A DNA stretch of 64,000 bases from Shinella granuli. GTDB lineage: Bacteria > Pseudomonadota > Alphaproteobacteria > Rhizobiales > Rhizobiaceae. How positions within the stretch are numbered: position 1 is the stretch's first letter; each line of letters opens with the position of its first letter. Under the pieces are notes generated by a model. That model was not told the DNA's origin. It did no database searches and saw only the letters and a list, made by a program, of their open reading frames with translations. The translations under genes were made by a program, and so were the position numbers. The stretch lies in the NCBI RefSeq assembly GCF_004341885.1, contig NZ_SLVX01000001.1, positions 558,001 to 622,000 of the forward strand, read 5' to 3'. Of the stretch, positions 11,973 to 21,385 are shown one piece after another.

Positions 11973-12992
11973 TCAGCGGGCGATGGCCGACAGCGTCAGC
12001 TTGCGCTCGGCGCGCTCCTGCTGGGGCGAGCGGTTGTAGAGTTCGCGATAACACTTGGAGAAGTGCGAGGCGGAGACGAAGCCGCAGGCGACCGCCACTT
12101 CCACCACCGGCATCGAGGATTGCACGAGCAGGTGGCGCGCACGGTCGAGGCGGATCTCGAGATAGTAGCGGGCGGGCGAACGGCCCATCTCCTGGCGGAA
12201 CAGCCGCTCGATCTGGCGGCGCGAGAGGTCCGCGCTGTCGGCGATCTCCAGCAGCGACAGCGGCTCGGAGAGGTTGCTCTCCATCAGCTCGATGATCGAC
12301 AGCACCTTGGCGTTCTGCACGCCGAGGCGGGCGCGCAGCGGCAGGCGCTGGCGATCGTGCGGCCCGCGTACGCGGTCGGTCAGCGCCTGTTCGCAGACGC
12401 GGTTGACGAGATTCTCGCCGAAATCCTGGTCGATCAGGTTCAGCATCATGTCGAGCGAGGCGGTGCCGCCGGCGCAGGTATAGATGTTGCTGTCGATCTC
12501 GTAGAGGTCGGCATAGACGTCGGCCTGCGGGAAGGCCTCGGCAAAGCCCGGCAGGTTCTCCCAGTGGATCGCGCAGCGCTTGCCGGTGAGCAGGCCCGCC
12601 TGGGCGAGCACATGGGCGCCGGTGCACAGCGAGCCGACGGCGATGCCGCGGTTGTAGACCTCGCGCAGCCAGGCATTGACCGACTTGTTGGAGAAGTCCT
12701 CGACATAGATGCCGGAACAGACCAGCACCATGGAGGGGCGGTTCTCGCCGCCGAGATATTTGCGCTCGTCGGCGAGCGAGGAGTTCACCTCGATGCCGAT
12801 GCCGCTGGAGGAGAGCACCTGCTGGCCGTCCGTCGAGGCGAGGCGCCAGGTATAGGCCTCGTAGCCGAGCATGCGGTTGGCGATGCGCAGGGTCTCGATC
12901 GCCGCCGAGAAGGGCAGCATGGAGAAGTTGGGCACCAGGAAGAAAACGAGAGAACGCTTCTTGACGTTTGGCTTGTTCATCGGAGTGTCCAT
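11973..12992 (-). CDS. GlxA-family AraC-type transcriptional regulator, GbdR-like
   Basis: A 339-residue regulator with an N-terminal DJ-1/PfpI-like domain (about 15-190; GSLCTGAHVLAQAGLL) and a C-terminal AraC double helix-turn-helix (about 235-330; LLEIADSADLSRRQIERLF). This layout is shared with GbdR, which controls glycine betaine breakdown in Pseudomonas; the resemblance and the quaternary-amine genes in this window suggest a similar role, but that is inference. The ATG at 12992 is chosen; ATG 12980 is also possible and neither has a good ribosome site. Upstream DNA carries several TTGCGACA elements that may be its own sites. Confidence 0.85.
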   Translation of the reverse strand: MDTPMNKPNVKKRSLVFFLVPNFSMLPFSAAIETLRIANRMLGYEAYTWRLASTDGQQVLSSSGIGIEVNSSLADERKYLGGENRPSMVLVCSGIYVEDFSNKSVNAWLREVYNRGIAVGSLCTGAHVLAQAGLLTGKRCAIHWENLPGFAEAFPQADVYADLYEIDSNIYTCAGGTASLDMMLNLIDQDFGENLVNRVCEQALTDRVRGPHDRQRLPLRARLGVQNAKVLSIIELMESNLSEPLSLLEIADSADLSRRQIERLFRQEMGRSPARYYLEIRLDRARHLLVQSSMPVVEVAVACGFVSASHFSKCYRELYNRSPQQERAERKLTLSAIAR

Positions 12993-13005
12993 GCTGGAGG
13001 CGCGA

Positions 13006-13186
13006 TGTCGCAATCGTTGCAGGCAGTCCGGCAGGCGCGCTAGTATTTTTGCGACACCGAAAGGGATGGTTACGACTGAATCCCGCTACGTATCGCTGAA
13101 ATGCCAGTGCCTTCCGGCGGAATTGTGTCCATGCCTTCGCACTTGCACATTTGCGACCCTGCCGCCGGCATCGTCCGATTGCGACA
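13006..13186. promoter_or_regulatory. cluster of TTGCGACA elements upstream of the GlxA-type regulator
   Basis: TGTCGCAA at 13006-13013 and TTGCGACA at 13049-13056 form a perfect inverted pair. A further TTGCGACA lies at 13179-13186 and a TTGCGAC at 13151-13157. All lie in the 280-base gap before the acetyltransferase gene. They may be binding sites for the regulator encoded just downstream on the minus strand. Confidence 0.4.
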
Positions 13187-13272
13187 GCTTGCCCCGATAT
13201 ACGGGAACCGCGTCGTTCCGTTTGACAACCAGGCCCGCCTCGCGACATAGGAAGCAGGATTTTTGCAGGGTG

Positions 13273-13887
13273 ATGTCGATGCTGCCAGATGGATATTCGG
13301 ACGTGCCGGCGGGAAAGCTCGCTGCCGTGGTGACCTGCCTTGAAATGCGGGCGCCGCCGCCCGAGCGCGCCGATCCCGGACAGGCCGGCATCACGCTCGA
13401 ACGCATCGTGCGGCCGGAGATCGCCTGGTATCGCGACCTCTATGGCCGCATCGGCGCCGAATGGCTCTGGGCCTCGCGCCTCGCCATGGCCGAGGCCGAT
13501 CTGGCCGAAATCCTCCATCACCCGGATGTCGAGGTCCATGCCGTGATGAAGGACGGGCGGGGCGAGGGGCTGCTGGAGTTGGATTTTCGCGAGGCGGGCG
13601 TCTGCGAACTCGCCTTCTTCGGCCTGACGCCGGCGACGATCGGCAATGGAACGGGGCGCTGGCTGATGAACCGGGCGATCGCGCGGGCCTGGTCGCGGGA
13701 CGGGCATCCGCCGATCCGCCGCTTCTGGGTGCATACCTGCACGCTCGATGCGCCGCAGGCCCTGTCGTTCTATATCCGCTCCGGCTTCGCGCCCGTGAAG
13801 CGCCAGGTGGAGGTCTTCGACGATCCGCGGGTGACGGGCATCCTGCCGGAAACCGTGGCGCCCCAGGTGCCGATCCTGCGGCCATGA
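13273..13887 (+). CDS. GNAT family N-acetyltransferase
   Basis: A 204-residue acetyltransferase. The acetyl-CoA binding motif region is visible near residues 115-140 (LTPATIGNGTGRWLMNRAI), followed by the beta-strand and helix containing HTCTLDAPQALSFYIRSGF, typical of motif B of the fold. The substrate is unknown. An open frame extends upstream to 12871 but lacks a translated look, so the ATG at 13273 (MSMLPDG) with AGGG upstream is taken as the start. It is divergent from the GlxA-type regulator, with which it may share control. Confidence 0.85.
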   Translation: MSMLPDGYSDVPAGKLAAVVTCLEMRAPPPERADPGQAGITLERIVRPEIAWYRDLYGRIGAEWLWASRLAMAEADLAEILHHPDVEVHAVMKDGRGEGLLELDFREAGVCELAFFGLTPATIGNGTGRWLMNRAIARAWSRDGHPPIRRFWVHTCTLDAPQALSFYIRSGFAPVKRQVEVFDDPRVTGILPETVAPQVPILRP

Positions 13888-13930
13888 AAGAAAACCGCCG
13901 GAGGGACGTTTTACGGTCAGCTCCGGCGGT
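13887..13930 (-). terminator. rho-independent terminator for the minus-strand DUF1127 gene
   Basis: A 10-bp stem (13894-13903 with 13921-13930) reads on the minus strand as a GC hairpin followed by TTTTCTTT. It lies 46 bases past the stop of the DUF1127 gene at 13976 and against the end of the convergent acetyltransferase gene. Confidence 0.7.
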
Positions 13931-13975
13931 ATGTGGCGTCGTCTTCCTTCGGCGTGTTGCCGCTGCAGTCGTCCG

Positions 13976-14179
13976 TCATCGTGTGGTCTTGTCCGACGAA
14001 CGGAAGCCGATATCCTTGCGCTGGTCGAAGGACAGGCCTTCCAGTTCGCGCTCGGTGCGATAGCGCCGCCAGGCGGAGACGATCCGTTCGAAGGTGTCCC
14101 GCAGGGGATGGGACGGGCTGCCGGCGTGACGGGTGCGAGACGCATGCCGTACCGGACGATGTTCCAATGCTAGTGCCAT
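13976..14179 (-). CDS. DUF1127 domain protein (67 aa)
   Basis: A 67-residue basic protein with the DUF1127 signature in its C-terminal half: a W-R-RYRTERELEGL segment followed by SFDQRKDIGF. Small DUF1127 proteins are abundant in rhizobia and, in related bacteria, are linked to phosphate and carbon metabolism or RNA turnover. The specific role here is unknown. It precedes a second DUF1127 gene on the same strand, each with its own upstream element, and lies near a LysR gene. Confidence 0.85.
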   Translation of the reverse strand: MALALEHRPVRHASRTRHAGSPSHPLRDTFERIVSAWRRYRTERELEGLSFDQRKDIGFRSSDKTTR

Positions 14180-14254
14180 TTCAGGGTCCTTTCGAGCTTG
14201 GGAGGTTTCGAAAGGTCGCGACCTTGATCGTGACTATGTCGCAACCTCATGCAT

Positions 14255-14278
14255 CAATCAAACGAATATATTTGATTG
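14255..14278. promoter_or_regulatory. inverted repeat CAATCAAA-N8-TTTGATTG
   Basis: A perfect 8-bp inverted repeat with an eight-base AT-rich centre lies 76-99 bases upstream of the 67-residue DUF1127 gene. Its left half begins the 12-mer CAATCAAACGAA, which recurs at 14562-14573 before the second DUF1127 gene. It is a candidate LysR-type operator. Confidence 0.5.
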
Positions 14279-14284
14279 GATTGA

Positions 14285-14503
14285 TCAGCGTTCCTCATGG
14301 TTTGTGATGGCCGGCCAGTTGATGTCGTCCTTGAGGTAGGGCGGTAGCTGGGCCAGTTCCTTGGCCGTGTGGCGGACCGCATTGCGCCGGCGGCGGGCTT
14401 CGATCGCGTCGCCCACGAAGCGCCGTATTGCGTAGTAAAATCCGTTTCCACGAACCGTAACGGCGAGATCGGCGCCGTTTTTGTACGATTTCTGCGTATC
14501 CAT
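14285..14503 (-). CDS. DUF1127 domain protein (72 aa)
   Basis: A 72-residue protein with a DUF1127-like C-terminal half: RRRRNAVRHTAKELAQLPPY then LKDDINW. It is divergent from the LysR gene at 14620, which is a common arrangement for this family. The N-terminal part (YYAIRRFVGDAIEAR) should form an amphipathic helix. It has no cysteine or signal peptide. Function unknown; probably one of a set of regulated small proteins under the neighbouring LysR. Confidence 0.8.
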   Translation of the reverse strand: MDTQKSYKNGADLAVTVRGNGFYYAIRRFVGDAIEARRRRNAVRHTAKELAQLPPYLKDDINWPAITNHEER

Positions 14504-14561
14504 GGCGTTTTTCCTTCCACTCGTTGGCTTGTGAGGTTGACTATCCGCCCGTCTCGGTTTT

Positions 14562-14573
14562 CAATCAAACGAA
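14562..14573. promoter_or_regulatory. second copy of the CAATCAAACGAA element
   Basis: Identical to 14255-14266. It sits 59 bases upstream of the 72-residue DUF1127 gene and 47 bases upstream of the divergent LysR start, a position suited to control of both. Confidence 0.5.
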
Positions 14574-14619
14574 ATGAAGTGACGCTTTGCTTCAGATTTT
14601 CTGATCCATGGAGGTAGGC

Positions 14620-15537
14620 ATGAACCTGCTGATGCGCCAGACGCTCCCCTTGCTGGAACTCGATATCCTGAAAACCTTCGTGGCGATTGCCGAGACCGGC
14701 AACTTCACCACCGCCGCCGAAACGGTGCACCGCACGCCGTCCGCCGTCTCCATGCAGATCAAGAAGCTGGAGGAACTGCTCGGCTGCACGCTGTTCCGCC
14801 GCGATGCGCGCTCCGTGGTGCTGACGCATCATGGCGAAGTGCTGCTCTCCTATGCGCGCCGGCTGATCGCGCTCAGCAACGAGGCGGTGTCGCGCTTCAT
14901 GATGCCGGAAATGAACGGCGTGGTGCGGCTCGGCGCGCCCGACGACGTGGGCGAACTCATCCTGCCGGAAGTGCTGCGCCGCTTTGCCGATACCTATCCG
15001 TCGATCGCCGTCAACGTGTCGATCGAGACGAGCGGCAACCTGCGCCGCGCCGTCGCCGAGCGCCGGCTCGACCTTGCCATCTTCAATGCCTCCGACGGCA
15101 CGCTCCCCGTTCCGGGCGAGATCCTGCTCAAGGAACAGCTCGTCTGGGCCGGCAAGAACTGCGGCAATGCGCATCTGAAGAACCCGCTGCCGGTGTCGGT
15201 CTGGGAAGAGGGCTGCATCTGGCGGGCGCGGGCGCTGGAGGAACTGAGCCGTTCAGGCCGCGATTTCCGCGTCGCCTATTTCTGCGCCCATCACATGGGC
15301 CAGCGCGCCGCCATCCGCGCCGATCTTGCGGTCGCGCCACTCGCGCGCTTCCTGGTCGGGGACGACATGGTGGCGCTCGGCGAGAAGGACGGCCTGCCGG
15401 ACCTCGGCCACTATCTCATCGGCCTCGTCGTCAGCGAGGAGGCCGATACGCCGGCGCTCGCCGTGGCGGATTACATCCGCGCCGCCTTCGCCCGCATCGA
15501 GCGCCGGCCGATGGACATGCTGCAGGTCGCCTGCTGA
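14620..15537 (+). CDS. LysR family transcriptional regulator
   Basis: A 305-residue regulator. The winged helix-turn-helix covers residues about 12-72 (LDILKTFVAIAETGNFTTAAE and TPSAVSMQIKKLEEL), and the effector domain follows from residue 90. ATG 14620 is chosen because GAGGTAGGC precedes it; an ATG at 14608 would add four residues. It is divergent from DUF1127 genes, resembling the VtlR-like LysR regulators that control small DUF1127 proteins in related Hyphomicrobiales, which is inference. A second LysR at 30754 has the same kind of neighbour. Confidence 0.9.
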   Translation: MNLLMRQTLPLLELDILKTFVAIAETGNFTTAAETVHRTPSAVSMQIKKLEELLGCTLFRRDARSVVLTHHGEVLLSYARRLIALSNEAVSRFMMPEMNGVVRLGAPDDVGELILPEVLRRFADTYPSIAVNVSIETSGNLRRAVAERRLDLAIFNASDGTLPVPGEILLKEQLVWAGKNCGNAHLKNPLPVSVWEEGCIWRARALEELSRSGRDFRVAYFCAHHMGQRAAIRADLAVAPLARFLVGDDMVALGEKDGLPDLGHYLIGLVVSEEADTPALAVADYIRAAFARIERRPMDMLQVAC

Positions 15538-15573
15538 GGGAAATCGCCTATGGAATTCTGAGGGTGCCTCCTG

Positions 15574-15700
15574 CCCCTTCTCCCCTGTGGGGAGAAGGTC
15601 GCGGCAGCGGGATGAGGGGGGTGGCGCAGACGTTGAGACGCCGTGCAAATCCCCCCTCATCCGACCCTTCGGGCCACCTTCTCCCCACGGGGGAGAAGAA
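15574..15700. repeat. paired palindromic intergenic element (CCCCTTCTCCCC family)
   Basis: Two inverted copies of a rhizobial-type intergenic palindrome (15574-15621 and 15651-15700), each with a CTTCTCCCC...GGGGAGAAG hairpin and an outer CCCTCATC or GATGAGGG end. They fill the 277-base gap between the LysR gene and the RamA-like gene. Related pairs occur at 22.2, 30.3 and 51.8 kb. Confidence 0.75.
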
Positions 15701-15814
15701 GACGAGCGGCAACCTCGCTGCTTGTACGAAGGCCCTGCCGCTTGCGGGGAGAGAGGGAAAACCCGACAAGCGGCAATCCTCAGGGGGCGGGAGGCTGGGA
15801 AAAACGTCGAAGCC

Positions 15815-17884
15815 CTATTCCCTGCTGCGCCGCCTGCGCCGGCCGCCGCCTTCGCCGCCGTCGTCGGCCAGCACCTTGCGTTCCGGCAGGGTCACTACCT
15901 TGGCGAGCTCCGGGAAGGGATCCACCTTGTTCGGCAGCGCCATGGCGTTGACGAAGAGCTGCTGGAAGTTCGGCTCCAGCGCGGTTTCGATCTTCTCGAT
16001 GCGGGCGACGGTGCGCTCGATCTCGCGACGGTGGTCGCGGTTGAGGAGGGCCATCAGCGCGCCGGTGCCGGCGGCATTGCCGACCGCCTTCACCTCGTTC
16101 AAATCGCAGTCCGGAATGAGGCCGAGCACCATGGCGTATTTCGGATCGATGAAGGAGCCGAAGGCGCCGGCGAAGCGGATCGTGTCGACATGGTCGATGC
16201 CCTGCTTTTCCATGAGCAGCTTGATGCCGGCATAGAGCGCGGATTTGGCGAGCTGGATGGCGCGGATGTCGTTCTGCGTCACGGTGATGCGCTGCTCGCC
16301 GTCATGCAGCAGGTAGGAGAAGGTGCGGCCGTTGGCAAGGATGCGGGGGCTCTTCTCCGCCATCGTGCCATCGACCACGCCGTCTTCCGAAATGATGCCG
16401 GAAAGATACATCTCCGCGACGACCTCGATGATCGCCGAGCCGCAGATGCCGGTGACGCCGACGCTGGCGGCGGCCTCGGCGAAACCGTCCTCGTCCGACC
16501 ACTTGTCGACGCCGATGACGCGGAAGCGCGGCTCCAGCGTCGCGGGATCGATACGCACGCGCTCGATCGCGCCCGGGGCGGCGCGCTGGCCGGAGGAGAT
16601 TTCCGCGCCCTCGAAGGCGGGGCCGGTCGGCGAGGAGGCGGCGACGACGCGGTTCCTGTTGCCGAGCACGATTTCCGCATTGGTGCCGACATCGACCAGC
16701 AGCATCATGCGGTCCTGCCGGTAGGGGCCTTCGGACAAGGTGGCGCCCGCCGCATCCGCGCCGACATGGCCGGCGATGCAGGGCAGGGTGTAGAGCCGCG
16801 CGCCGCGGTTCACCTCGATGTCGAGTTCATGCGCCCAGTATTGCAGCGCGCCCGACACGGCGAGCGCGAAGGGCGCCTGGCCGAGCTCCGTCGGGTCGAT
16901 GCCGAGGAAGAGGTGGTGCATGATGGGGTTGGCGACGAACACCATGTCGAGGATGTCGTGCCGGGAGACCTCGCCTTCGGCGCAGACCTTGCCGATCAGG
17001 CCGTTGACGGCCTCGCGCACCGCCTTCGTCATGGCTTCCCTTCCGTCCGGGTTCATCATGACATAGGAGACGCGGCTCATCAGGTCTTCGCCGAAGCGGA
17101 TCTGCGGGTTGGACGTGCCCGAGGAGGCGACGATGCGGCCCGACAGCAGCGAGACGAGATGCATGGCGATCGTCGTCGAGCCGATATCGCAGGCAATGCC
17201 GTAGGCCTCGTTCTTCAGGCCCGGATAGAGGGCGACGATGAAGGGGCGCGATGAATCCATGTCGCGGTGGATGGCGGCGGTAACGCCCCAGTTGCCCTTG
17301 CGCAGGATCGACTGCACCTGCGGGATAAGGTGGGGGGCGATCAGGAGGTCCTTCCAGCCCCAGTCCTTTTCCAGCATCACCTTCAGGCGGTCGAGATCGC
17401 CGAGCGGCTTGTGCATGTCGGGCTCGTCCACCTCGACATAGCAGAGCTGGACGGCGGCGTTGCGCTCGATGACGCGGTCCGACGCCGCCTTGCGTACGAC
17501 CTGCGCGTTGATGACGGTGTCCTGCGGCACGTCGACGACGAGGTCGCCGAGGATGAGGGCGGAACAGGAGAGGCGGCGGCCTTCCGGCAGGCCGCGGATC
17601 TTTTCGTAGCGCTCTTCCTTCGGGCCCTTTTCCGAGATGTGGTCGAGCGAGGAGACGATCTTGTGCTTGGCGAAATTGCCTTCCTGCACCTCGATCTGAC
17701 AGCGCCCGCAGGTCGCACGCCCGCCGCAGACGCTCTCGACATAGACGCCGAGTTTGCGCGCCGCTTCGAGGACGGGGGTGCCGACCGGGAAGCGGCCGCG
17801 CTTGCCCGAGGGCATGAAGAGGACGAGCGGCTCCTTCACCGACGTTTCGGTCATGTTGGTCTCGTTCTCACCTTCGATGCGCAT
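15815..17884 (-). CDS. RamA-like corrinoid activation protein (2Fe-2S ferredoxin and ASKHA/DUF4445 domains)
   Basis: A 689-residue protein predicted to reduce inactive Co(II) corrinoid back to the Co(I) state of the methyl carrier, at the cost of ATP. The N-terminal 2Fe-2S ferredoxin has C53, C59, C62 and C107. The large C-terminal part has the DUF4445 fold with phosphate-binding motifs CDIGSTTIAMHL (about 239) and VDVGTNAEIVL (about 390). The last 14 residues are Gly/Arg-rich (GGEGGGRRRRRSRE). It is the distal gene of the minus-strand C1 group. ATG 17884 is used; ATG 17854 is possible. The activity is inferred from homologues in anaerobes. Confidence 0.85.
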   Translation of the reverse strand: MRIEGENETNMTETSVKEPLVLFMPSGKRGRFPVGTPVLEAARKLGVYVESVCGGRATCGRCQIEVQEGNFAKHKIVSSLDHISEKGPKEERYEKIRGLPEGRRLSCSALILGDLVVDVPQDTVINAQVVRKAASDRVIERNAAVQLCYVEVDEPDMHKPLGDLDRLKVMLEKDWGWKDLLIAPHLIPQVQSILRKGNWGVTAAIHRDMDSSRPFIVALYPGLKNEAYGIACDIGSTTIAMHLVSLLSGRIVASSGTSNPQIRFGEDLMSRVSYVMMNPDGREAMTKAVREAVNGLIGKVCAEGEVSRHDILDMVFVANPIMHHLFLGIDPTELGQAPFALAVSGALQYWAHELDIEVNRGARLYTLPCIAGHVGADAAGATLSEGPYRQDRMMLLVDVGTNAEIVLGNRNRVVAASSPTGPAFEGAEISSGQRAAPGAIERVRIDPATLEPRFRVIGVDKWSDEDGFAEAAASVGVTGICGSAIIEVVAEMYLSGIISEDGVVDGTMAEKSPRILANGRTFSYLLHDGEQRITVTQNDIRAIQLAKSALYAGIKLLMEKQGIDHVDTIRFAGAFGSFIDPKYAMVLGLIPDCDLNEVKAVGNAAGTGALMALLNRDHRREIERTVARIEKIETALEPNFQQLFVNAMALPNKVDPFPELAKVVTLPERKVLADDGGEGGGRRRRRSRE

Positions 17885-17922
17885 CGGTCGTACTCTCTTT
17901 TTTCGGCCTGAAACGGCGTTCC

Positions 17923-18246
17923 TCAGCCCTTCCTGGCCGAGAGACGTCGCACATTGCGGCGCACGCGCTTGCCGTAGGGCTTCAGCGCGGCCTCCGAGAC
18001 GGCGCGGGCCGTGGCTTGCGGCGAGGCCGCCGTCATCACGGCCTTTGCAACGGCAAAATTGGCTGCCACGACGCTCTCCGCCGTGGCAGCCATCTTTTCG
18101 GTGACCATCCGGGTCATTTCGGCCGTGTTCTGCGTCGAGCCCGTCAGCGCCGCCATCTGCATCTCGTGGCAGCGCATGGCGATGACCAGCGGCGCCTGCA
18201 GCCAGAGGCTGAAGGCGTCGCGACGAAACTGGCGCCCGCCGGCCAC
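17923..18246 (-). CDS. hypothetical phasin-like small protein (107 aa)
   Basis: A 107-residue protein, largely helical, with an Ala-rich central segment (MAATAESVVAANFAVAKAV) that recalls phasins and related amphipathic helical proteins, and a basic C-terminus (KRVRRNVRRLSARKG). Its start codon lies one base after the stop of the upstream methyltransferase gene, so it is almost certainly co-transcribed and perhaps translationally coupled. The function is unknown; its fixed place between two C1 enzymes suggests an accessory role in the module. Confidence 0.7.
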   Translation of the reverse strand: MAGGRQFRRDAFSLWLQAPLVIAMRCHEMQMAALTGSTQNTAEMTRMVTEKMAATAESVVAANFAVAKAVMTAASPQATARAVSEAALKPYGKRVRRNVRRLSARKG

Positions 18247-18247
18247 G

Positions 18248-19207
18248 TTATTCTCGCGCCGCGCCGGCGCGGGCTGCGCGGCCGCCGCGGCGACCGCCGC
18301 CGGCTGCCGGTGCTGCGGATGCGGCCGCGACGGCGCCGCCTTCGGCGGGCTTGTGGTCGCGGTAGGTCATGATCCAGTTGGTGCAGTTCGCATCCGTGCC
18401 GTTGAGCACGTTCGCGGCGCGCACGGCTTCCATCTCCTGCGGGCGGCAGGGGTTCATGATGGCCGAGGTCATGCCGGCACCGATGACCATGGGGATGAAA
18501 CCGGCATTGATGCCGTGGCGGTGCGGCAGGCCGAAGGAGATGTTGGAGAGGCCGCAGGTCGTGTTGACCTTCAGCTCGTTGCGCAGGCGATAGAGCAGCT
18601 GGAAGACCTGGCGGCCGGCATCGCCCAGCGCGCCGATCGGCATGACGAGCGGGTCGACGACGATGTCATGCGGCTTGATGCCATGGTCCATGGCGCGTTC
18701 GACGATCTTCTTGGCGACGGCGAAGCGCACGTCCGGGTCCATGGAAATGCCGGTCTCGTCGTTCGAGATGGCGACGACCGGGACATCATACTTCTTGACG
18801 AGCGGCAGGATGGCTTCGAGCTTCTCCTCCTCGCCCGTGACGGAGTTGACCAGCGGACGGCCCTTGGCGACCTTCAGGCCGGCCTCGATGGCGGCGGTGA
18901 CCGAACTGTCGATGGCGAGCGGGATGTCGACGAGCCCCTGGACGATCTCCAGCGTCTGCACCAGAAGGCCCGGCTCCGTCTCGTTCGGGTTGACCGAGGT
19001 CACGCCCGCATTGATGTCGAGCATGGTGGCACCGGCGGCGACCTGTTCCAGCGCATCCTTGATGACGGTCTCGAAATTGCCGGCCTGCATTTCCGCGGCC
19101 AGCTTCTTGCGGCCGGTCGGGTTGATGCGTTCGCCGATGACGCAGAAGGGCTGGTCGAAACCGATGACGATTTCGCGGGTGGCCGAGGCGACGATGGTGC
19201 GTGTCAT
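18248..19207 (-). CDS. methyltetrahydrofolate:corrinoid methyltransferase (pterin-binding, MtgA/AcsE-like)
   Basis: A 319-residue TIM-barrel pterin-binding enzyme that would move the methyl group between a methyl-corrinoid protein and tetrahydrofolate. Signatures are CVIGERINPTGRKKL near residue 22, MLDINAG near 61, and SNDETGI and GLSNISFGLPHR further on. The last 17 residues are Gly/Arg-rich (GGGRRGGRAARAGAARE), an unusual tail for this family. It follows the MetF/MetV genes in the same direction. In a demethylation pathway it is the step that delivers methyl-THF; the direction is inferred. Confidence 0.9.
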   Translation of the reverse strand: MTRTIVASATREIVIGFDQPFCVIGERINPTGRKKLAAEMQAGNFETVIKDALEQVAAGATMLDINAGVTSVNPNETEPGLLVQTLEIVQGLVDIPLAIDSSVTAAIEAGLKVAKGRPLVNSVTGEEEKLEAILPLVKKYDVPVVAISNDETGISMDPDVRFAVAKKIVERAMDHGIKPHDIVVDPLVMPIGALGDAGRQVFQLLYRLRNELKVNTTCGLSNISFGLPHRHGINAGFIPMVIGAGMTSAIMNPCRPQEMEAVRAANVLNGTDANCTNWIMTYRDHKPAEGGAVAAASAAPAAGGGRRGGRAARAGAARE

Positions 19208-19297
19208 ATAGGGTCCTCTGGGGCGGGGCGCTGGGTCTGGTCTAGCGCGCGATTTCCGGTGTTACAAGCGGCATGCCCGGCGGCGGCCGGCATGGGA

Positions 19298-20392
<1,095 letters not shown>

Positions 20393-20395
20393 GGA

Positions 20396-20980
20396 TCAGG
20401 CGTCCTTTCCGGCAGCGGCGGCTTCCCTGGCGGCGGCGGCCTCTGCCGTCACGCGCAGCCAGGAGGAGGTTTCGCGCAGCGACTGGTTCACCGGTTTCTG
20501 CACGTTCATGATGGCATCCCCCTTCGCCATGTTCTGCGATCCCTTCCAGGCCTGGACCCAGACGCAGGGCATGTCCGGCTCCACTTCGCAATTGCCGTTG
20601 GCGCGAACGCCGCCGCAGGGGCCGTTGCGAAGCTGCTTGGGACAGTTCATCGGGCAGGACATGCCCGTCGACGACAGCGCGCACTGGCCGCACATGCGAC
20701 AGTCGAAGAGAAAACCCTTCACATGGCGCTCGACGAAGGTGATCGGCCGCTCGACGCGCTGGTAGCCGAGAAGCTTCCAGACCGGGTGCAGCAGCAGGAA
20801 GCCCTGGGCGAAGCGGTGGTAGAACCATTCGAAGAAGCGGGAATGGCGCACGGCCCACAGGCGGACGGTGTATTTGTGCCGGGCCCGGCGGCTCGGCGAG
20901 ACGCCGGCCGGCGTGAAGGCGCCGGTGGCGGCCTTCTTGGCGGGGGCGGCATTGCCCGGTTTCTGGACGGTGTCAGCCAT
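20396..20980 (-). CDS. MetV-like methylenetetrahydrofolate reductase C-terminal domain protein
   Basis: A 194-residue protein of the MTHFR_C/MetV type, the electron-transfer partner of the MetF-like subunit. It carries a dense cysteine region near residues 95-135: CRMCGQC, CPMNCPK and NGPCGG followed by NCEV, typical of the family and likely to bind an iron-sulfur cluster or zinc. The N-terminal 35 residues are Ala, Lys and Arg-rich and probably disordered. It precedes metF by three bases and overlaps the upstream gene by eight bases, giving a tight operon. Confidence 0.88.
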   Translation of the reverse strand: MADTVQKPGNAAPAKKAATGAFTPAGVSPSRRARHKYTVRLWAVRHSRFFEWFYHRFAQGFLLLHPVWKLLGYQRVERPITFVERHVKGFLFDCRMCGQCALSSTGMSCPMNCPKQLRNGPCGGVRANGNCEVEPDMPCVWVQAWKGSQNMAKGDAIMNVQKPVNQSLRETSSWLRVTAEAAAAREAAAAGKDA

Positions 20981-21275
20981 TGTCGCGGCCTCCGGCCTTG
21001 ACGAGGGCGACGAGCCGCTCGCGGTCATAGGCGGCTTCCAGCTCGGTTGCGGCCCTGTCGGCTTCCGCCTCCAGGTCGTCGGAGACCGGAACGGGATCGG
21101 CCTTGCGCCATTCGGCGAGGTAGTCGTCCGTTTCGGCCGCGCCGGTGCGCATGGCGCACATGTCGATCGCCTCGGTGAAGCGCAGCGACAGTTCCCGCTT
21201 GGCGCTCGTGCGGCCCTTCTTGATGATGACCTGGGCGGGGATGTCGCGCCAGTAGACGATGATGCGGTCTGCCAT
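20973..21275 (-). CDS. virulence-factor domain protein (small conserved C1-cluster protein)
   Basis: A 100-residue acidic protein. The motif IIVYWRDIPAQVIIKKGR at the N-terminus is typical of the Pfam family labelled virulence factor, whose biochemistry is unknown. The name reflects history rather than a shown role in disease. It is the first gene of the operon that continues into the MetV, MetF and methyltransferase genes and overlaps MetV by eight bases, so it belongs to the C1 module. ATG 21275 is used; upstream in-frame starts lack support. Confidence 0.75.
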   Translation of the reverse strand: MADRIIVYWRDIPAQVIIKKGRTSAKRELSLRFTEAIDMCAMRTGAAETDDYLAEWRKADPVPVSDDLEAEADRAATELEAAYDRERLVALVKAGGRDNG

Positions 21276-21385
21276 GTCGAAAATTCTCCTCGCGCTGACA
21301 ATGCGATCTTGCCGCGTCGCGGGCTTCACCCGCCACGACTGCCCCATGCTCAAAAACGACGCGGGATTCGACTATACAGAAGCTT